Assembly (NCBI RefSeq): GCF_003952005.1
Contig: NZ_QXGJ01000012.1
Coordinates: 1-64,000 of the forward strand
Source of the DNA: Bifidobacterium callimiconis
Lineage (GTDB): Bacteria > Actinomycetota > Actinomycetes > Actinomycetales > Bifidobacteriaceae
Length of the DNA stretch: 64,000 nt
Reading direction: 5' to 3'
This document shows positions 18,166 to 26,694 of the stretch, piece by piece. Position 1 is the stretch's first letter. Each line of letters opens with the position of its first letter. Made by a program: the position numbers and the translations under genes. The notes under the pieces are model-generated. The model worked only from the letters and a program-made list of their open reading frames with translations. It was not told the origin of the DNA and made no database searches.

Positions 18166-19851
18166 ATGAAGCGCAACATAGTCTCCCGCACCCTTGCGGG
18201 CATGGCCGCCGCGGCGATCTCGCTCGGCTGCTTCGCGCTCGGCGCCGGAACCGCGCAGGCCGCGGACACCGACCCCAACGACGCCACGATCACGCTGAGC
18301 GGCGAGGTCGCCGGTCACACGTTCAAGGCCTACCAGCTGGCCACGTATGAGAAGGTCAAGTCCAACGGCACGGACATCACCTCCATGGAGCTCGCCACCG
18401 TGGGCGCCAAGGCCGACCTGATCAAGACCACCGCCGAAGCGGCCGCCACCGAGGCCGGCGGCGTGGGCGCCGACAAGGTCTCCACCCTGCCCGCCGCCTA
18501 CACCGGCAACCCGGCCGGCTGGCTATCCAGCTGGACCGGCGCCGACGGCACCAACGACTCTACCGCCGTTCGTCTGTTCACCGAAAAGTACGTCGCCTCC
18601 GACAATCTCGGCGACCCGGCCGCCACCGTGACCGGCGCCGAAGGCGCCGACTCCGCCGTCTTCGACTTCGGCAACGTGGCCGCCAACGCCGGCTGGTTCG
18701 TGATCACCGACACCGACGCCAGCGGCGCCCAGCTCGGCTCCCCGATCCTCGTGGGCTCCACCTGGACCGGCAAGGTCTCGCTGAACGGCGTTGCGCTCGG
18801 CGAGGCCACGGTCAAGCCGTCCGAGACCGACACCGTCGCCGCCCCGACCAAGACCGCCGACAAGACGTCCGTGTCCGTGGTGTCGAGCACCCCGGCCAAG
18901 GGCGACGCCAACTGGATCACCTACACGCTGACCGGCGTGCTGCCCAAGAACGCCACCGCGGGCTACACCTACAAGTTCGTCGACGTGCCGCAGAAGGGCC
19001 TGACCGTCACCCCGAGCGGCTTCACCGCGCAGATCCAGTCCGTGGACGAGAACGGCAAGCTCAAGGTGGATGCCGACGGCAACCCGGTGTACGAGAACCT
19101 CTCCGCCACCTACGTCACCGCTCCGCGCCGCCAGGTCGTCGGCGACGGCGCCAAGACCTTCGAGATCGCGCTGAAGAACGTCGAGAAGCTCACCCCCGGC
19201 GCCACCGTCAAGGTGACCTACCAGGGCTACGTGACCGCCGAACCCGAGTACAACGAGGCCGGCGTGGGCGAGGTGTCCAACGCCGCGCACATCGAGTACG
19301 GTGCCGCTGCCGCCTCCACGCAGTCCGCTGAGACCGCCGCTGCCGCGACCGTGAAGTCCACCGAGTCCGTCGCCGCCACGGTCAAGGTGTTCAAGGGCGG
19401 CCAGTTCACCAAGATCGGCGCCGACACCAAGAAGGCGCTGACCGGAGCCACCTTCTCCCTGAAGCTCAAGGACTCCACCTCCACCACCGCCCTGCGCACC
19501 GTCACCACTGGTGACAACGGTGTGGTCGCCTTCACCGGCCTGGGTGCCGGCACCTACGTGGTGACCGAGACCAACGTGCCGGACGGCTATTACAGCGAGA
19601 TCAAGCCCAGCTTCGAGATGACCGTCAACGACAACGGCACGGTCGTCTTCGGCAAGGACGCCACGTGGGATCTGGTGAACAACGCCGATCAGGCCAACGT
19701 CACCGTGACCAACGTGAACAAGGTCACCCAGCTGCCGAGCACCGGCGGCATGGGCCTCGGCGTGATCACCGCCGCGATCGTGCTGGCCGCCGGCGGCAGC
19801 GTCTTCTTCGCCGCCAAGACCATCCGCAACCGCCGCACCGCCCGCATGTGA
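18166..19851 (+). CDS. LPXTG major pilin (FimA type)
   Basis: This is a 561-residue sortase-assembled pilus subunit. The signal peptide covers 1-32 (cleavage after AQA). Immunoglobulin-like CnaB/SpaA domains follow, with an E-box YVVTETNVPDGY that supports intramolecular isopeptide bonds. The sorting signal is LPSTGG at 523, then a transmembrane helix and a RNRRTARM tail. A Lys in the segment EATVKPSE may be the pilin-motif lysine used for polymerisation, but the canonical YPKN is not seen. ATG 18166 follows AGGAAAGGAA. The class C sortase gene 366 bases downstream completes a minimal pilus locus; no second minor pilin lies beside it. It probably mediates adhesion. Confidence 0.92.
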   Translation: MKRNIVSRTLAGMAAAAISLGCFALGAGTAQAADTDPNDATITLSGEVAGHTFKAYQLATYEKVKSNGTDITSMELATVGAKADLIKTTAEAAATEAGGVGADKVSTLPAAYTGNPAGWLSSWTGADGTNDSTAVRLFTEKYVASDNLGDPAATVTGAEGADSAVFDFGNVAANAGWFVITDTDASGAQLGSPILVGSTWTGKVSLNGVALGEATVKPSETDTVAAPTKTADKTSVSVVSSTPAKGDANWITYTLTGVLPKNATAGYTYKFVDVPQKGLTVTPSGFTAQIQSVDENGKLKVDADGNPVYENLSATYVTAPRRQVVGDGAKTFEIALKNVEKLTPGATVKVTYQGYVTAEPEYNEAGVGEVSNAAHIEYGAAAASTQSAETAAAATVKSTESVAATVKVFKGGQFTKIGADTKKALTGATFSLKLKDSTSTTALRTVTTGDNGVVAFTGLGAGTYVVTETNVPDGYYSEIKPSFEMTVNDNGTVVFGKDATWDLVNNADQANVTVTNVNKVTQLPSTGGMGLGVITAAIVLAAGGSVFFAAKTIRNRRTARM

Positions 19852-19942
19852 CGGTGAGCGGGGTGCGGGAGGTATCGCTTGGGAGTGAGGTATCGCCCTG
19901 CGGGCGATGCTGATCTCCGTTCCCACTAGCGCGGAAACATCC

Positions 19943-20156
19943 CACCTCATCAGTCACGCTTCGCGTGACGGCTTCATCCGCAAGAATGGACGGCCTGCGG
20001 CCGGCGATATTCTGCTTGCCTGGCGGCTCGTCTTCGCCTATGAACAGTCCACTGGACTGTTCATTTTGACGGCTCAGCCTAAGGGGAAGCCGGCTTCTCC
20101 GACACTTGCCTTCCCCTTGAGGGGAAGGTGGCCGGCGAAGCCGGACGGATGAGGTG
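19943..20156. repeat. Composite repeat with CACCTCATC arms, copy 1
   Basis: This fills the gap between the pilin and sortase genes. The ends are inverted (CACCTCATCAGTC at the left, GACGGATGAGGTG at the right). Inside is a block of about 112 bases (19976-20087) containing the palindrome GAACAGTCC-A-C-TGGACTGTTC. The same element occurs at 33884-34094 with the outer parts in the same orientation and the inner block reversed. No ORF is present. Confidence 0.75.
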
Positions 20157-20216
20157 CCCGACCAACTAGCCTCACGCCCCCCACCCACAATCTCACAACG
20201 AATCCAAGCACCGATC

Positions 20217-21305
20217 ATGATCTCAGCTGATCCACGCAATCCCCACGGATCCGACCGCCCGGACACCCGGCGCGGCGATCCCGGCGCGCCCGCCGCACAG
20301 CAACCATCGCAGGCGTGCCACGCGGGAACGTGGATCAGCGGGATCATGGCGGTGCTTTTCCTTATTCTCGTCATCGCGCTCGCCGGCTGGCTCATCAGCT
20401 CGCGCATGCAGGCCGACTCCACGCAGCGCCGCACTGCCGAACAGGCCAATCAGGCCGCATCCCAGCTCACCGGAGAGCAATCGTCGCGCGCGCTCAAAGA
20501 GGCCCGCGCCTACAACCACAAGCTTTTCGAAGACGGACAGAACGATCTCGGCGCCATCCAGGACCCATACGCCGCCATCCAACTACAGAAAGCGGCCGTC
20601 ACCAAGGCCACGTCCGGAACCGACGGCAGCGGCTCCTCCAACGCATCTGCCCGCCGCACCGACGCCGAGGTCATCGCCGCCGATCAGGGCGAAAAATCCG
20701 CGGCCGACGCCGACTACAACCGACTCGTCAACATCGGCGACGGCATCATGGGATCCCTCACCATCCCGTCCATCAACGCCACCATGCCCATCTACCACGG
20801 CACGTCCAACGAGGCGCTGTCGTCGGGCGCCGGCCACCTGTATGGCACATCGCTGCCCGTGGGTGGCACCGACTCGCACGCCGTGCTCACCGCCCACCGA
20901 GGACTCGTCACCGCCGACCTGTTCACGCGCCTCGACGAGGTGCGCACGGGCGATACGTTCGCCATCCACGTGCTTGGCAACACCCTCAACTATCGCGTGG
21001 ATCGCATCAGCGTGGTCGACCCGGACGATGTCAGCCAGCTCAAGATCACGCCCGGCGAGGACCGCGTCACGCTCGTCACATGCACCCCGTACGGCGTCAA
21101 CACACACCGGCTGCTCGTCTCCGCCATCCGCACGTCCGACTCCGCGCCCGCATCGACCGGCGTATCCCCGGTGCGCATCCGCCACGCGTGGCAGTACGCC
21201 ACCGGCGTGGCCGCCCTGATCGTGCTGCTGGGCACCATGTACCTGCTCGTTTCTCGCCCGCCTGACCTTCCCCTAGGCTCCCACCGCGCCTCCGCTGCGC
21301 GGTGA
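20217..21305 (+). CDS. Class C pilus sortase
   Basis: This is a 362-residue membrane transpeptidase that polymerises pilins by cleaving LPXTG between Thr and Gly and joining it to a pilin lysine. It has an N-terminal transmembrane helix (about 39-62), the class C lid motif DPY at 116-118, and the catalytic triad His227 (LTAHRG), Cys289 (TLVTC) and Arg298 (NTHRLLV). A second helix near 323-347 is typical of class C. The start is uncertain: ATG 20217 has no clear ribosome binding site, and the frame stays open to 20154 inside the upstream repeat. It lies just after the pilin gene and may also serve the second pilus locus at 34.3 kb, which has no sortase. Confidence 0.92.
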   Translation: MISADPRNPHGSDRPDTRRGDPGAPAAQQPSQACHAGTWISGIMAVLFLILVIALAGWLISSRMQADSTQRRTAEQANQAASQLTGEQSSRALKEARAYNHKLFEDGQNDLGAIQDPYAAIQLQKAAVTKATSGTDGSGSSNASARRTDAEVIAADQGEKSAADADYNRLVNIGDGIMGSLTIPSINATMPIYHGTSNEALSSGAGHLYGTSLPVGGTDSHAVLTAHRGLVTADLFTRLDEVRTGDTFAIHVLGNTLNYRVDRISVVDPDDVSQLKITPGEDRVTLVTCTPYGVNTHRLLVSAIRTSDSAPASTGVSPVRIRHAWQYATGVAALIVLLGTMYLLVSRPPDLPLGSHRASAAR

Positions 21306-21352
21306 CGTTCCGGATTCCTCCTCCGTGCGCGTTCCGTTCCTGCCTGAGGGGC

Positions 21353-21447
21353 CAGCCTCCATACCGTGGCTCCCCTCAGAGAGGGGAGCCAGACGATTTT
21401 GTCCGGGCACGGCGTTCGCCAGCTCCCCTCAGGGAGGGAACCTCAGC
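21353..21447. repeat. GGCTCCCCTCAGAGAGGGGAGCC hairpin repeat
   Basis: One unit of the dispersed family lies right after the sortase gene, with a near-perfect GGCTCCCCTC/GAGGGGAGCC hairpin and a second GCTCCCCTC. It is the first part of the 630-base gap 21306-21935; the rest of that gap holds the leader peptide and attenuator annotated separately. Confidence 0.6.
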
Positions 21448-21619
21448 CTCAAACCCCTACTCCCGCAACGCCTCCGCGCCCTTACGATCGTATAGTGACC
21501 CCGACCCCGTCCACATAGTGGCCCCCGGGTGGCATCTGCCCCGGCACGGGCCTATCTTCTCAAGTGGTTCGGGTCGCAAGGCCCGTGGAAATGACTTTGA
21601 TACCGAAGGGAGGTTCGCC

Positions 21620-21691
21620 ATGATGTACGGAATGACCGCGTTTGCCGCTGTGTCCGGCCGAATTATTATTCCGTCTTCGTTGGCGGACTGA
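21620..21691 (+). CDS. Leader peptide with three consecutive isoleucine codons
   Basis: This 23-codon ORF begins ATG ATG TAC and has a strong ribosome binding site (GAAGGGAGG, 21605-21613) about 6 bases upstream. Codons 15-17 are ATT ATT ATT (21662-21670) and the stop is TGA at 21689. The ATT codons are notable because the genes around prefer ATC. Downstream RNA segments pair in a way that depends on where a ribosome sits on this ORF, so it reads as a classic amino-acid-biosynthesis leader peptide controlling the transporter at 21936. Its function is inferred from this architecture. Confidence 0.75.
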   Translation: MMYGMTAFAAVSGRIIIPSSLAD

Positions 21692-21782
21692 TTCGGCATT
21701 CACACTGTTCGAGCACGCCAACGATTGGCGGGGCCCGAACGGACACAATCTGTTTTAGCCCTGCCAAAAGCGGGGCTTTTTT
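21677..21782 (+). promoter_or_regulatory. Ribosome-dependent transcription attenuator upstream of the MHS transporter
   Basis: Five segments can pair alternately. Segment 1 TCGTTGGCG (21677-21685, inside the leader ORF) pairs 9 of 9 with segment 2 CGCCAACGA (21716-21724). Segment 2 CGCCAA also pairs with TTGGCG (21725-21730), with an outer GTTCG/CGAAC clamp (21707/21736). Segment 3 TTGGCGGGGC (21725-21734) pairs with segment 4 GCCCTGCCAA (21758-21767; nine Watson-Crick pairs and one G-U). Segment 4 otherwise forms the terminator stem. A ribosome stalled on Ile codons leaves 1 free, so 1:2 and 3:4 form and transcription continues. A ribosome at the stop codon masks 1, so 2:3 and the terminator form. 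Confidence 0.75.
21757..21782 (+). terminator. Intrinsic terminator of the attenuator
   Basis: The stem AGCCCTGC / GCGGGGCT with loop CAAAA is followed directly by a run of six T. All eight stem positions pair, one as G-U. It lies about 65 bases after the leader-peptide stop and about 150 bases before the transporter start, the normal place for an attenuating terminator. Confidence 0.85.
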
Positions 21783-21935
21783 GATGCTCGGCAGATGTTT
21801 CACCGAGCGGAATCGTTCAGCAAAGTCAATAAGAACAGAAGAGAAATTACTGATTACCACACATGTGAGCGCAAACGTACGTCGTGGCAGCTCGGCGATG
21901 TTTCACGCGCATGTGATTAACAGGAGATTAGAGAA

Positions 21936-23297
21936 ATGACAGCAGTCGACAAGACTGTCGCGGCGGACGCCGCGAATCCCGCCACCTTGGTGCGTGACTC
22001 GGTCAAGACCGTGATCGCCGCATCCATGGTCGGCACGGCCATCGAGTTCTACGACTTCTACGCCTACGGCACCGCCGCGGCGAACTACTTCCCGCACATC
22101 TTCTTCTCGGACAAGGCGAACCCCACGGTCGCCCTGCTGATGAGCCTGCTGACCTTCGCCATCGCGTTCATCGCCCGCCCGCTCGGCTCCCTCGTGTTCG
22201 GCCACTTCGGTGACCGCATGGGCCGCAAGACCACGCTGGTCGTCTCCCTGATGACCATGGGTATCGGCACGTTCCTCATCGGCTGCCTGCCCACCTACAA
22301 CACCTGGGGCATCGCGGCGGTTGCGCTGCTCTGCCTGCTGCGCTTCGTCCAGGGCATCGGCCTTGGCGGTGAGTGGTCCGGCGCGGCTCTGGTCGCCACC
22401 GAGAACGCTCCTGAAGACAAGCGCGCCCTCTACGGCTCCTTCCCGGAGCTCGGCGCCCCGATCGGCTTCTTCCTGTCCAACGGCACCTACTTCGTGCTCG
22501 AGTCCTTCAACGACTCCGACGCCATGCTCGCCTGGGGCTGGCGCGTGCCGTTCCTGCTGAGCGCCATCCTCGTGATCATCGGCCTCGTCGTCCGAGTCCA
22601 CATGGAGGAGACCCCGATCTTCCGTCTCGCCCAGGAGCAGAAGAAGGTCGTCAAGTCCCCGCTCACCGAGGTGTTCCGCAAGTCCTGGAAGCAGGTCCTG
22701 CAGGCCACGTTCCTCGTCGCCGTCACCTACACGCTGTTCTACACGCTCGCCACCTGGTCCCTCGCCTGGGGCACCAAGGAGAAGGGCGAAGGCGGTGGCA
22801 GCCTCGGCTTCACCAATCAGGAATACCTGCTCATGCTCATGATCGCCATCTGCGTGTTCGCTGCCTTCATCGTGATCTCCTGCGTGAACGCCGACAAGTT
22901 CGGCCGCAAGCGCGTGATCATCACCTCCTCCGTGCTGCTCGTCGTGTTCGCCGCCCTGTTCCCGTTCCTGCTGAACGGTGAGATCGTCGGCCAGCGCAAC
23001 TTCGTTGCCAACATGGCCTTCCTGTGCATCGGCTTCGCTCTGATGGGCACCGCGTTCGGCCCGATCGGCGCGTTCCTGCCCGAGCTGTTCGACGCCAACG
23101 TCCGCTACTCCGGCTCCGGCATCGGCTACAACCTGGCCGCCATCGTCGGCGCGGCGTTCGTGCCGACCATCGCCACTTGGCTGAGCTCCCACTGGGGTGT
23201 GCACTCCGTGGGCATCTACCTCGGCGTGATGGCCCTGTGCTGCCTCGTCGCCGTGCTCTCCTGCCACGAGACCAAGAACGTCGACTTCACCAAGTAA
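21936..23297 (+). CDS. Metabolite:H+ symporter (MHS family of MFS)
   Basis: This 453-residue protein has 12 predicted helices and clear MHS-family signatures: TAIEFYDFYAYGTAAA near helix 1, RPLGSLVFGHFGDRMGRKT between helices 2 and 3, and RFVQGIGLGGEWSGA before helix 5. Relatives move organic acids and zwitterions with protons (shikimate, alpha-ketoglutarate, proline/betaine). The start ATG 21936 has an AGGAGATTAGAGAA leader. An Ile-codon leader peptide and attenuator precede it and two ilvC genes follow, so isoleucine, another branched-chain amino acid or a 2-keto/2-hydroxy acid precursor is the best guess for its cargo. That substrate assignment is inference. Confidence 0.88.
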   Translation: MTAVDKTVAADAANPATLVRDSVKTVIAASMVGTAIEFYDFYAYGTAAANYFPHIFFSDKANPTVALLMSLLTFAIAFIARPLGSLVFGHFGDRMGRKTTLVVSLMTMGIGTFLIGCLPTYNTWGIAAVALLCLLRFVQGIGLGGEWSGAALVATENAPEDKRALYGSFPELGAPIGFFLSNGTYFVLESFNDSDAMLAWGWRVPFLLSAILVIIGLVVRVHMEETPIFRLAQEQKKVVKSPLTEVFRKSWKQVLQATFLVAVTYTLFYTLATWSLAWGTKEKGEGGGSLGFTNQEYLLMLMIAICVFAAFIVISCVNADKFGRKRVIITSSVLLVVFAALFPFLLNGEIVGQRNFVANMAFLCIGFALMGTAFGPIGAFLPELFDANVRYSGSGIGYNLAAIVGAAFVPTIATWLSSHWGVHSVGIYLGVMALCCLVAVLSCHETKNVDFTK

Positions 23298-23621
23298 GTC
23301 AGCCAATAAATTCACCAAGAAGTCATCTTTGACTCCTTGACCTGTGCCTTCTCCATCGGGGAAACTCGATGGGGGAGACATACGGTGGGAACGATCACAT
23401 GTGACCGTTCCCATCCCCAGTCCGCAACCCGGGCAAAAACAATTCAATATTTGGACGCCGGCTTTTATGCCGGCCTCTGGAGGACTAGAACTAGTTCCCA
23501 GTGATCGATGACTTTCAACGTCTAGGACACAATCCTTCTCGCCGAAGGCCGTCAGCAATCTCAACCGATTGCCGGACGTCCAACGCTCGGTAATCACCAA
23601 ACTAATAAAGGAGTGCCAATC
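23298..23621. promoter_or_regulatory. Palindrome-rich ilvC1 upstream region
   Basis: This 324-base gap has no ORF I support. It holds three self-complementary segments: a CTCCATCG/CGATGGGGGAG hairpin (about 23350-23379), a 28-base palindrome at 23386-23413 (TGGGAACG arms around TCACATGTGA, one mismatched pair), and GCCGGC-TTTTAT-GCCGGC (23457-23474). None is followed by a T-tract, so they are better candidates for operator or mRNA structures than for terminators. ilvC1 probably has its own promoter here. Confidence 0.45.
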
Positions 23622-24674
23622 ATGGCAGCAACTATCTGGTACGAGAAGGACGCCGATCTGTCCGTGCTCGAAGGCAAGAAGGTGGCCATCCTCGGCTACG
23701 GTTCCCAGGGTCACGCTCACGCGCTGAACCTGCGTGATTCCGGCGTTGACGTGGTGGTCGGTCTTCGTCCTACCTCCAAGTCCGTGGAGTTCGCCAAGGA
23801 GCAGGGCCTCGAGGTCAAGTCCGTGCCGGAGGCCGTCGCCGAGGCCGACATCGTCATGATCCTTCTGCCTGATCAGTACCAGGCCGCCGTGTACAAGAAG
23901 GACGTTGAGCCGAACCTGAAGCCGGGCGCCGCTCTGGCCTTCGCTCATGGCTTCAACATCCACTACGGATACATCAAGCCCACCGAGGATCACCCGGTGT
24001 TCATGGTCGCCCCGAAGGGCCCGGGCCACATCGTGCGTCGTGAGTACGCCGCTGGCCGTGGTGTCCCGGTGGTCGTGGCCGTGGAGCAGGATCCTCGCGG
24101 TGACGGCTGGGCCATCACCCTGGCTTACGCCAAGGCCCTCGGCGCTCTGCGCGCCGGCGCCATCAAGACCACCTTCACCGAGGAGACCGAGACCGATCTG
24201 TTCGGCGAGCAGGACGTCCTCATGGGCGGCATCAACCACCTGTGCGACATGGGCTTCGATGTGCTGACCGAGGCTGGCTACCAGCCGGAGATCGCCTACT
24301 TCGAGGTGTTCCACGAGCTGAAGATGCTGGTGGACCTCGCCAACGAGGGTGGTCTGAACAAGGCTCGCTGGAGCTGCTCCGACACCGCTCAGTACGGTGA
24401 CTACACCTCCACGGTCATCACCGAGGAGACCAAGAAGCGCATGCAGTACCAGCTGAAGCGCATCCAGGACGGCTCCTTCGCCAAGGAGTTCATGGATGAC
24501 CAGGCTGCCGGCGCTCCGAAGTTCAAGAAGCTGCAGGAAGAGTACTCTCACCCGCACCTGGAGACCGTTGGCCCGAAGCTGCGCGCCATGTTCTCCTGGA
24601 ACAACGGCCCGGCCAAGGACGCTGATGAGGCTGAGTCCTTCAACGGCAAGATCGCTCGTACCCAGGTTCAGTGA
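23622..24674 (+). CDS. ilvC: Ketol-acid reductoisomerase (class I), copy 1
   Basis: This 350-residue class I enzyme performs the second step of valine, leucine and isoleucine synthesis: Mg-dependent alkyl migration and NAD(P)H reduction of acetolactate or acetohydroxybutyrate. The Rossmann motif [17 protein letters not shown] is near the N-terminus, followed by the cofactor-specificity loop GLRPTSKS. Metal ligands appear in TDLFGEQ and in [12 protein letters not shown] 23622 has AAAGGAG 8 bases upstream; the in-frame GTG at 23613 overlaps that site. It has its own terminator at 24739. A second, very similar ilvC follows 785 bases later. Confidence 0.97.
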   Translation: MAATIWYEKDADLSVLEGKKVAILGYGSQGHAHALNLRDSGVDVVVGLRPTSKSVEFAKEQGLEVKSVPEAVAEADIVMILLPDQYQAAVYKKDVEPNLKPGAALAFAHGFNIHYGYIKPTEDHPVFMVAPKGPGHIVRREYAAGRGVPVVVAVEQDPRGDGWAITLAYAKALGALRAGAIKTTFTEETETDLFGEQDVLMGGINHLCDMGFDVLTEAGYQPEIAYFEVFHELKMLVDLANEGGLNKARWSCSDTAQYGDYTSTVITEETKKRMQYQLKRIQDGSFAKEFMDDQAAGAPKFKKLQEEYSHPHLETVGPKLRAMFSWNNGPAKDADEAESFNGKIARTQVQ

Positions 24675-24738
24675 TTGCCGCCGACCAACCGGTCGTGATT
24701 GCCGCTCCCCACTGAGGGTGGCAAGCCCAAACGCATAG

Positions 24739-24775
24739 AAGCCGCCGCTCCCGTTCATTCGGGACGGCGGCTTTT
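24739..24775 (+). terminator. Intrinsic terminator after ilvC copy 1
   Basis: A GCCGCCGCTCCCG stem with loop TTCATT pairs with CGGGACGGCGGC and is followed by TTTT. The loop and inner stem (CCCGTTCATTCGGG) are identical to those of the terminator after ilvC copy 2, suggesting the terminator was duplicated with the gene. Confidence 0.85.
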
Positions 24776-24890
24776 GCGTATCGCGACGCCCCATCCGCTC
24801 CGTCGTCGGTCTCCGTATCCGTCCGTCGTTCGTTTGCGTACCCATCCGTTGCAATACTCACGTCGCGTATCCGTCTCTTCTCGTACTTTC

Positions 24891-25084
24891 GCTGCGGGTT
24901 TGTCACACATCTCCAACGAACCCGCAGCGGGGGAGTCGTCATACTGCGGGTTTGTCGTATACGCGTGACAAACCCGCACTGAGGAACCCTCCAGACTGCG
25001 GGTTCGTATCGTCCGTATGACGAACCCGCAGTGAGGTGTGTCGTAGACTGCGGGTTCGTTATGTCGACGTGACGAACCCGCAGT
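24891..25084. repeat. Array of four tandem hairpins between the ilvC genes
   Basis: The 785-base gap between the ilvC genes contains four palindromic units at 24891-24928, 24945-24978, 24995-25032 and 25047-25084. Arms are CTGCGGGTTYGT and ACRAACCCGCAG; the 10-14-base loops all differ, and units repeat about every 52 bases. Covarying bases appear: TTTGTC pairs with GACAAA in unit 2, TTCGT with ACGAA in units 3 and 4. The rest of the gap has no supported ORF. It is not CRISPR: the conserved part is a palindrome and spacers are about 15-20 bases. Confidence 0.85.
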
Positions 25085-25459
25085 AGCAGCAGATCGTGAT
25101 GGATCGCAGCGGACGATGGGCGGAGATGACGGGCAGACGTGGACGATCCCATGGGTGAGGATGCCGGCGGTTGACGCTGCCGTACATTGTCGGCGCACAC
25201 CGACGTGCGTCAAACGATGCAGGTTGAGCCGCGCCGACTCAGGAGTGCGCCCACGTTGTGGACGGGAATGTGACGAAAGCGACATTATCGGTAGGATAGT
25301 GGGCAGTTTGCAGGACAAAATCCTCAGATGAGCTCGTCTGGGTAAGTGATTCGGCCGGTCCAACGGGATCGCGGCAATCACGCATCGGACAAACGCGCGT
25401 CACGCGCGGCGCACTATGCGCAACCACAACAACATTCGCAGTAGTTAAGGAGTGCTTAC

Positions 25460-26512
25460 ATGGCTGCACAGATCTGGTACGAGAACGACGGCGATCTGTC
25501 CGTTCTCCAGGGCAAGAAGGTTGCCATCATCGGTTACGGTTCCCAGGGTCACGCTCACGCGCTGAACCTGCGTGATTCCGGCGTTGACGTGGTGGTCGGC
25601 CTGCGCCCCACCTCCAAGTCCGTCGAGTTCGCCAAGGAGCAGGGCCTCGAGGTCAAGTCCGTGCCGGAAGCCGCCGCTGAGGCCGACGTGATCATGATCC
25701 TGGCCCCCGACCAGTACCAGCGCACCATCTGGGCCAACGACATCGAGCCCAACATCAAGCCGGGTGCCGCCGTCGCCTTCGCCCACGGTTTCAACATCCA
25801 CTACGGCTACATCAAGCCCACCGAGGATCACCCGGTGTTCATGGTTGCCCCGAAGGGCCCGGGTCACATCGTGCGTCGTGAGTACGCCGCTGGCCGTGGC
25901 GTCCCGGTCGTGGTGGCCGTTGAGCAGGATCCGCGTGGCGACGGCTGGGCTCTGACCCTGGCTTACGCCAAGGCTCTCGGTGCCCTGCGCGCCGGCGCCA
26001 TCAAGACCACCTTCAAGGAAGAGACCGAGACCGATCTCTTCGGCGAGCAGAACGTGCTCATGGGTGGCGTGAACAAGCTCGTCGAGATGGGCTTCGAGGT
26101 TCTCACCGACGCCGGTTACCAGCCGGAGATCGCCTACTTCGAGGTCTGCCACGAGCTGAAGATGCTCGTCGATCTCATGAACGAGGGTGGTCTGAACAAG
26201 GCCCGTTGGTCCTGCTCCGACACCGCTCAGTACGGCGACTACACCAACACCGTGATCAACGAGGACTGCCGCAAGCGCATGGAGTACCACCTGGGCCGCA
26301 TCCAGGACGGTTCCTTCGCCAAGGAGTTCATCGACGATCAGGACGCCGGCGCCCCGCACTTCAAGGAGCTGCAGGAGAAGTACTCCAACGAGCGCATCGA
26401 GACCGTCGGCCCGAAGCTGCGTGCCATGTTCTCTTGGAACAAGGATGGCGTGAAGGACGCCGACGAGGCCAACTCCTTCACCGGCAAGATCGCCCGCGCC
26501 CAGGTTCAGTGA
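25460..26512 (+). CDS. ilvC: Ketol-acid reductoisomerase (class I), copy 2
   Basis: This 350-residue paralogue of the preceding ilvC has all the same motifs: [47 protein letters not shown] and [12 protein letters not shown] 25460 follows AAGGAG. Differences from copy 1 cluster at the surface and C-terminus (for example the HLGRIQ versus QLKRIQ region), while the cofactor and active-site blocks are nearly identical in DNA as well as protein. Two ilvC genes side by side are known in bifidobacteria. The copies may differ in regulation or cofactor use, but the specificity loop is the same in both. Confidence 0.97.
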   Translation: MAAQIWYENDGDLSVLQGKKVAIIGYGSQGHAHALNLRDSGVDVVVGLRPTSKSVEFAKEQGLEVKSVPEAAAEADVIMILAPDQYQRTIWANDIEPNIKPGAAVAFAHGFNIHYGYIKPTEDHPVFMVAPKGPGHIVRREYAAGRGVPVVVAVEQDPRGDGWALTLAYAKALGALRAGAIKTTFKEETETDLFGEQNVLMGGVNKLVEMGFEVLTDAGYQPEIAYFEVCHELKMLVDLMNEGGLNKARWSCSDTAQYGDYTNTVINEDCRKRMEYHLGRIQDGSFAKEFIDDQDAGAPHFKELQEKYSNERIETVGPKLRAMFSWNKDGVKDADEANSFTGKIARAQVQ

Positions 26513-26623
26513 GCACCGTTCGGTGAGCACCACGCCGTGAGTACTGCGCGGTGATTCACTGACCCGCTCGCCGATTCGTCGATCCAATACCGACTGACGA
26601 ACCGTAGGCGTACCAAGCGCATC

Positions 26624-26660
26624 AAACCGCCGCCCCCGTTCATTCGGGTGCGGCGGTTTT
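26624..26660 (+). terminator. Intrinsic terminator after ilvC copy 2
   Basis: AAACCGCCGC and CCCCG pair across loop TTCATT with CGGGT and GCGGCGGTTTT. It shares the CCCGTTCATTCGGG core with the terminator of copy 1. Confidence 0.85.
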
Positions 26661-26694
26661 GCTTTTCGCGCCCTGTGTTTCACGCCTGAAGCGA

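Noticed and set aside
21302..21619. Upstream extension of the leader peptide ORF
   Set aside because: The frame runs through a dispersed repeat; the strong ribosome binding site at 21605 marks the true short ORF.
21903..24854. Minus-strand ORF of 983 codons
   Set aside because: It is antisense to the MHS transporter and ilvC copy 1, both clear genes with ribosome binding sites.
24891..25084. CRISPR-like array
   Set aside because: The repeated part is a palindrome with variable loops, units are about 52 bases apart, gaps are only 15-20 bases, and no cas genes are present.
25100..25459. Second amino-acid attenuator before ilvC copy 2
   Set aside because: I looked for a leader ORF with branched-chain codons and a terminator but found neither.
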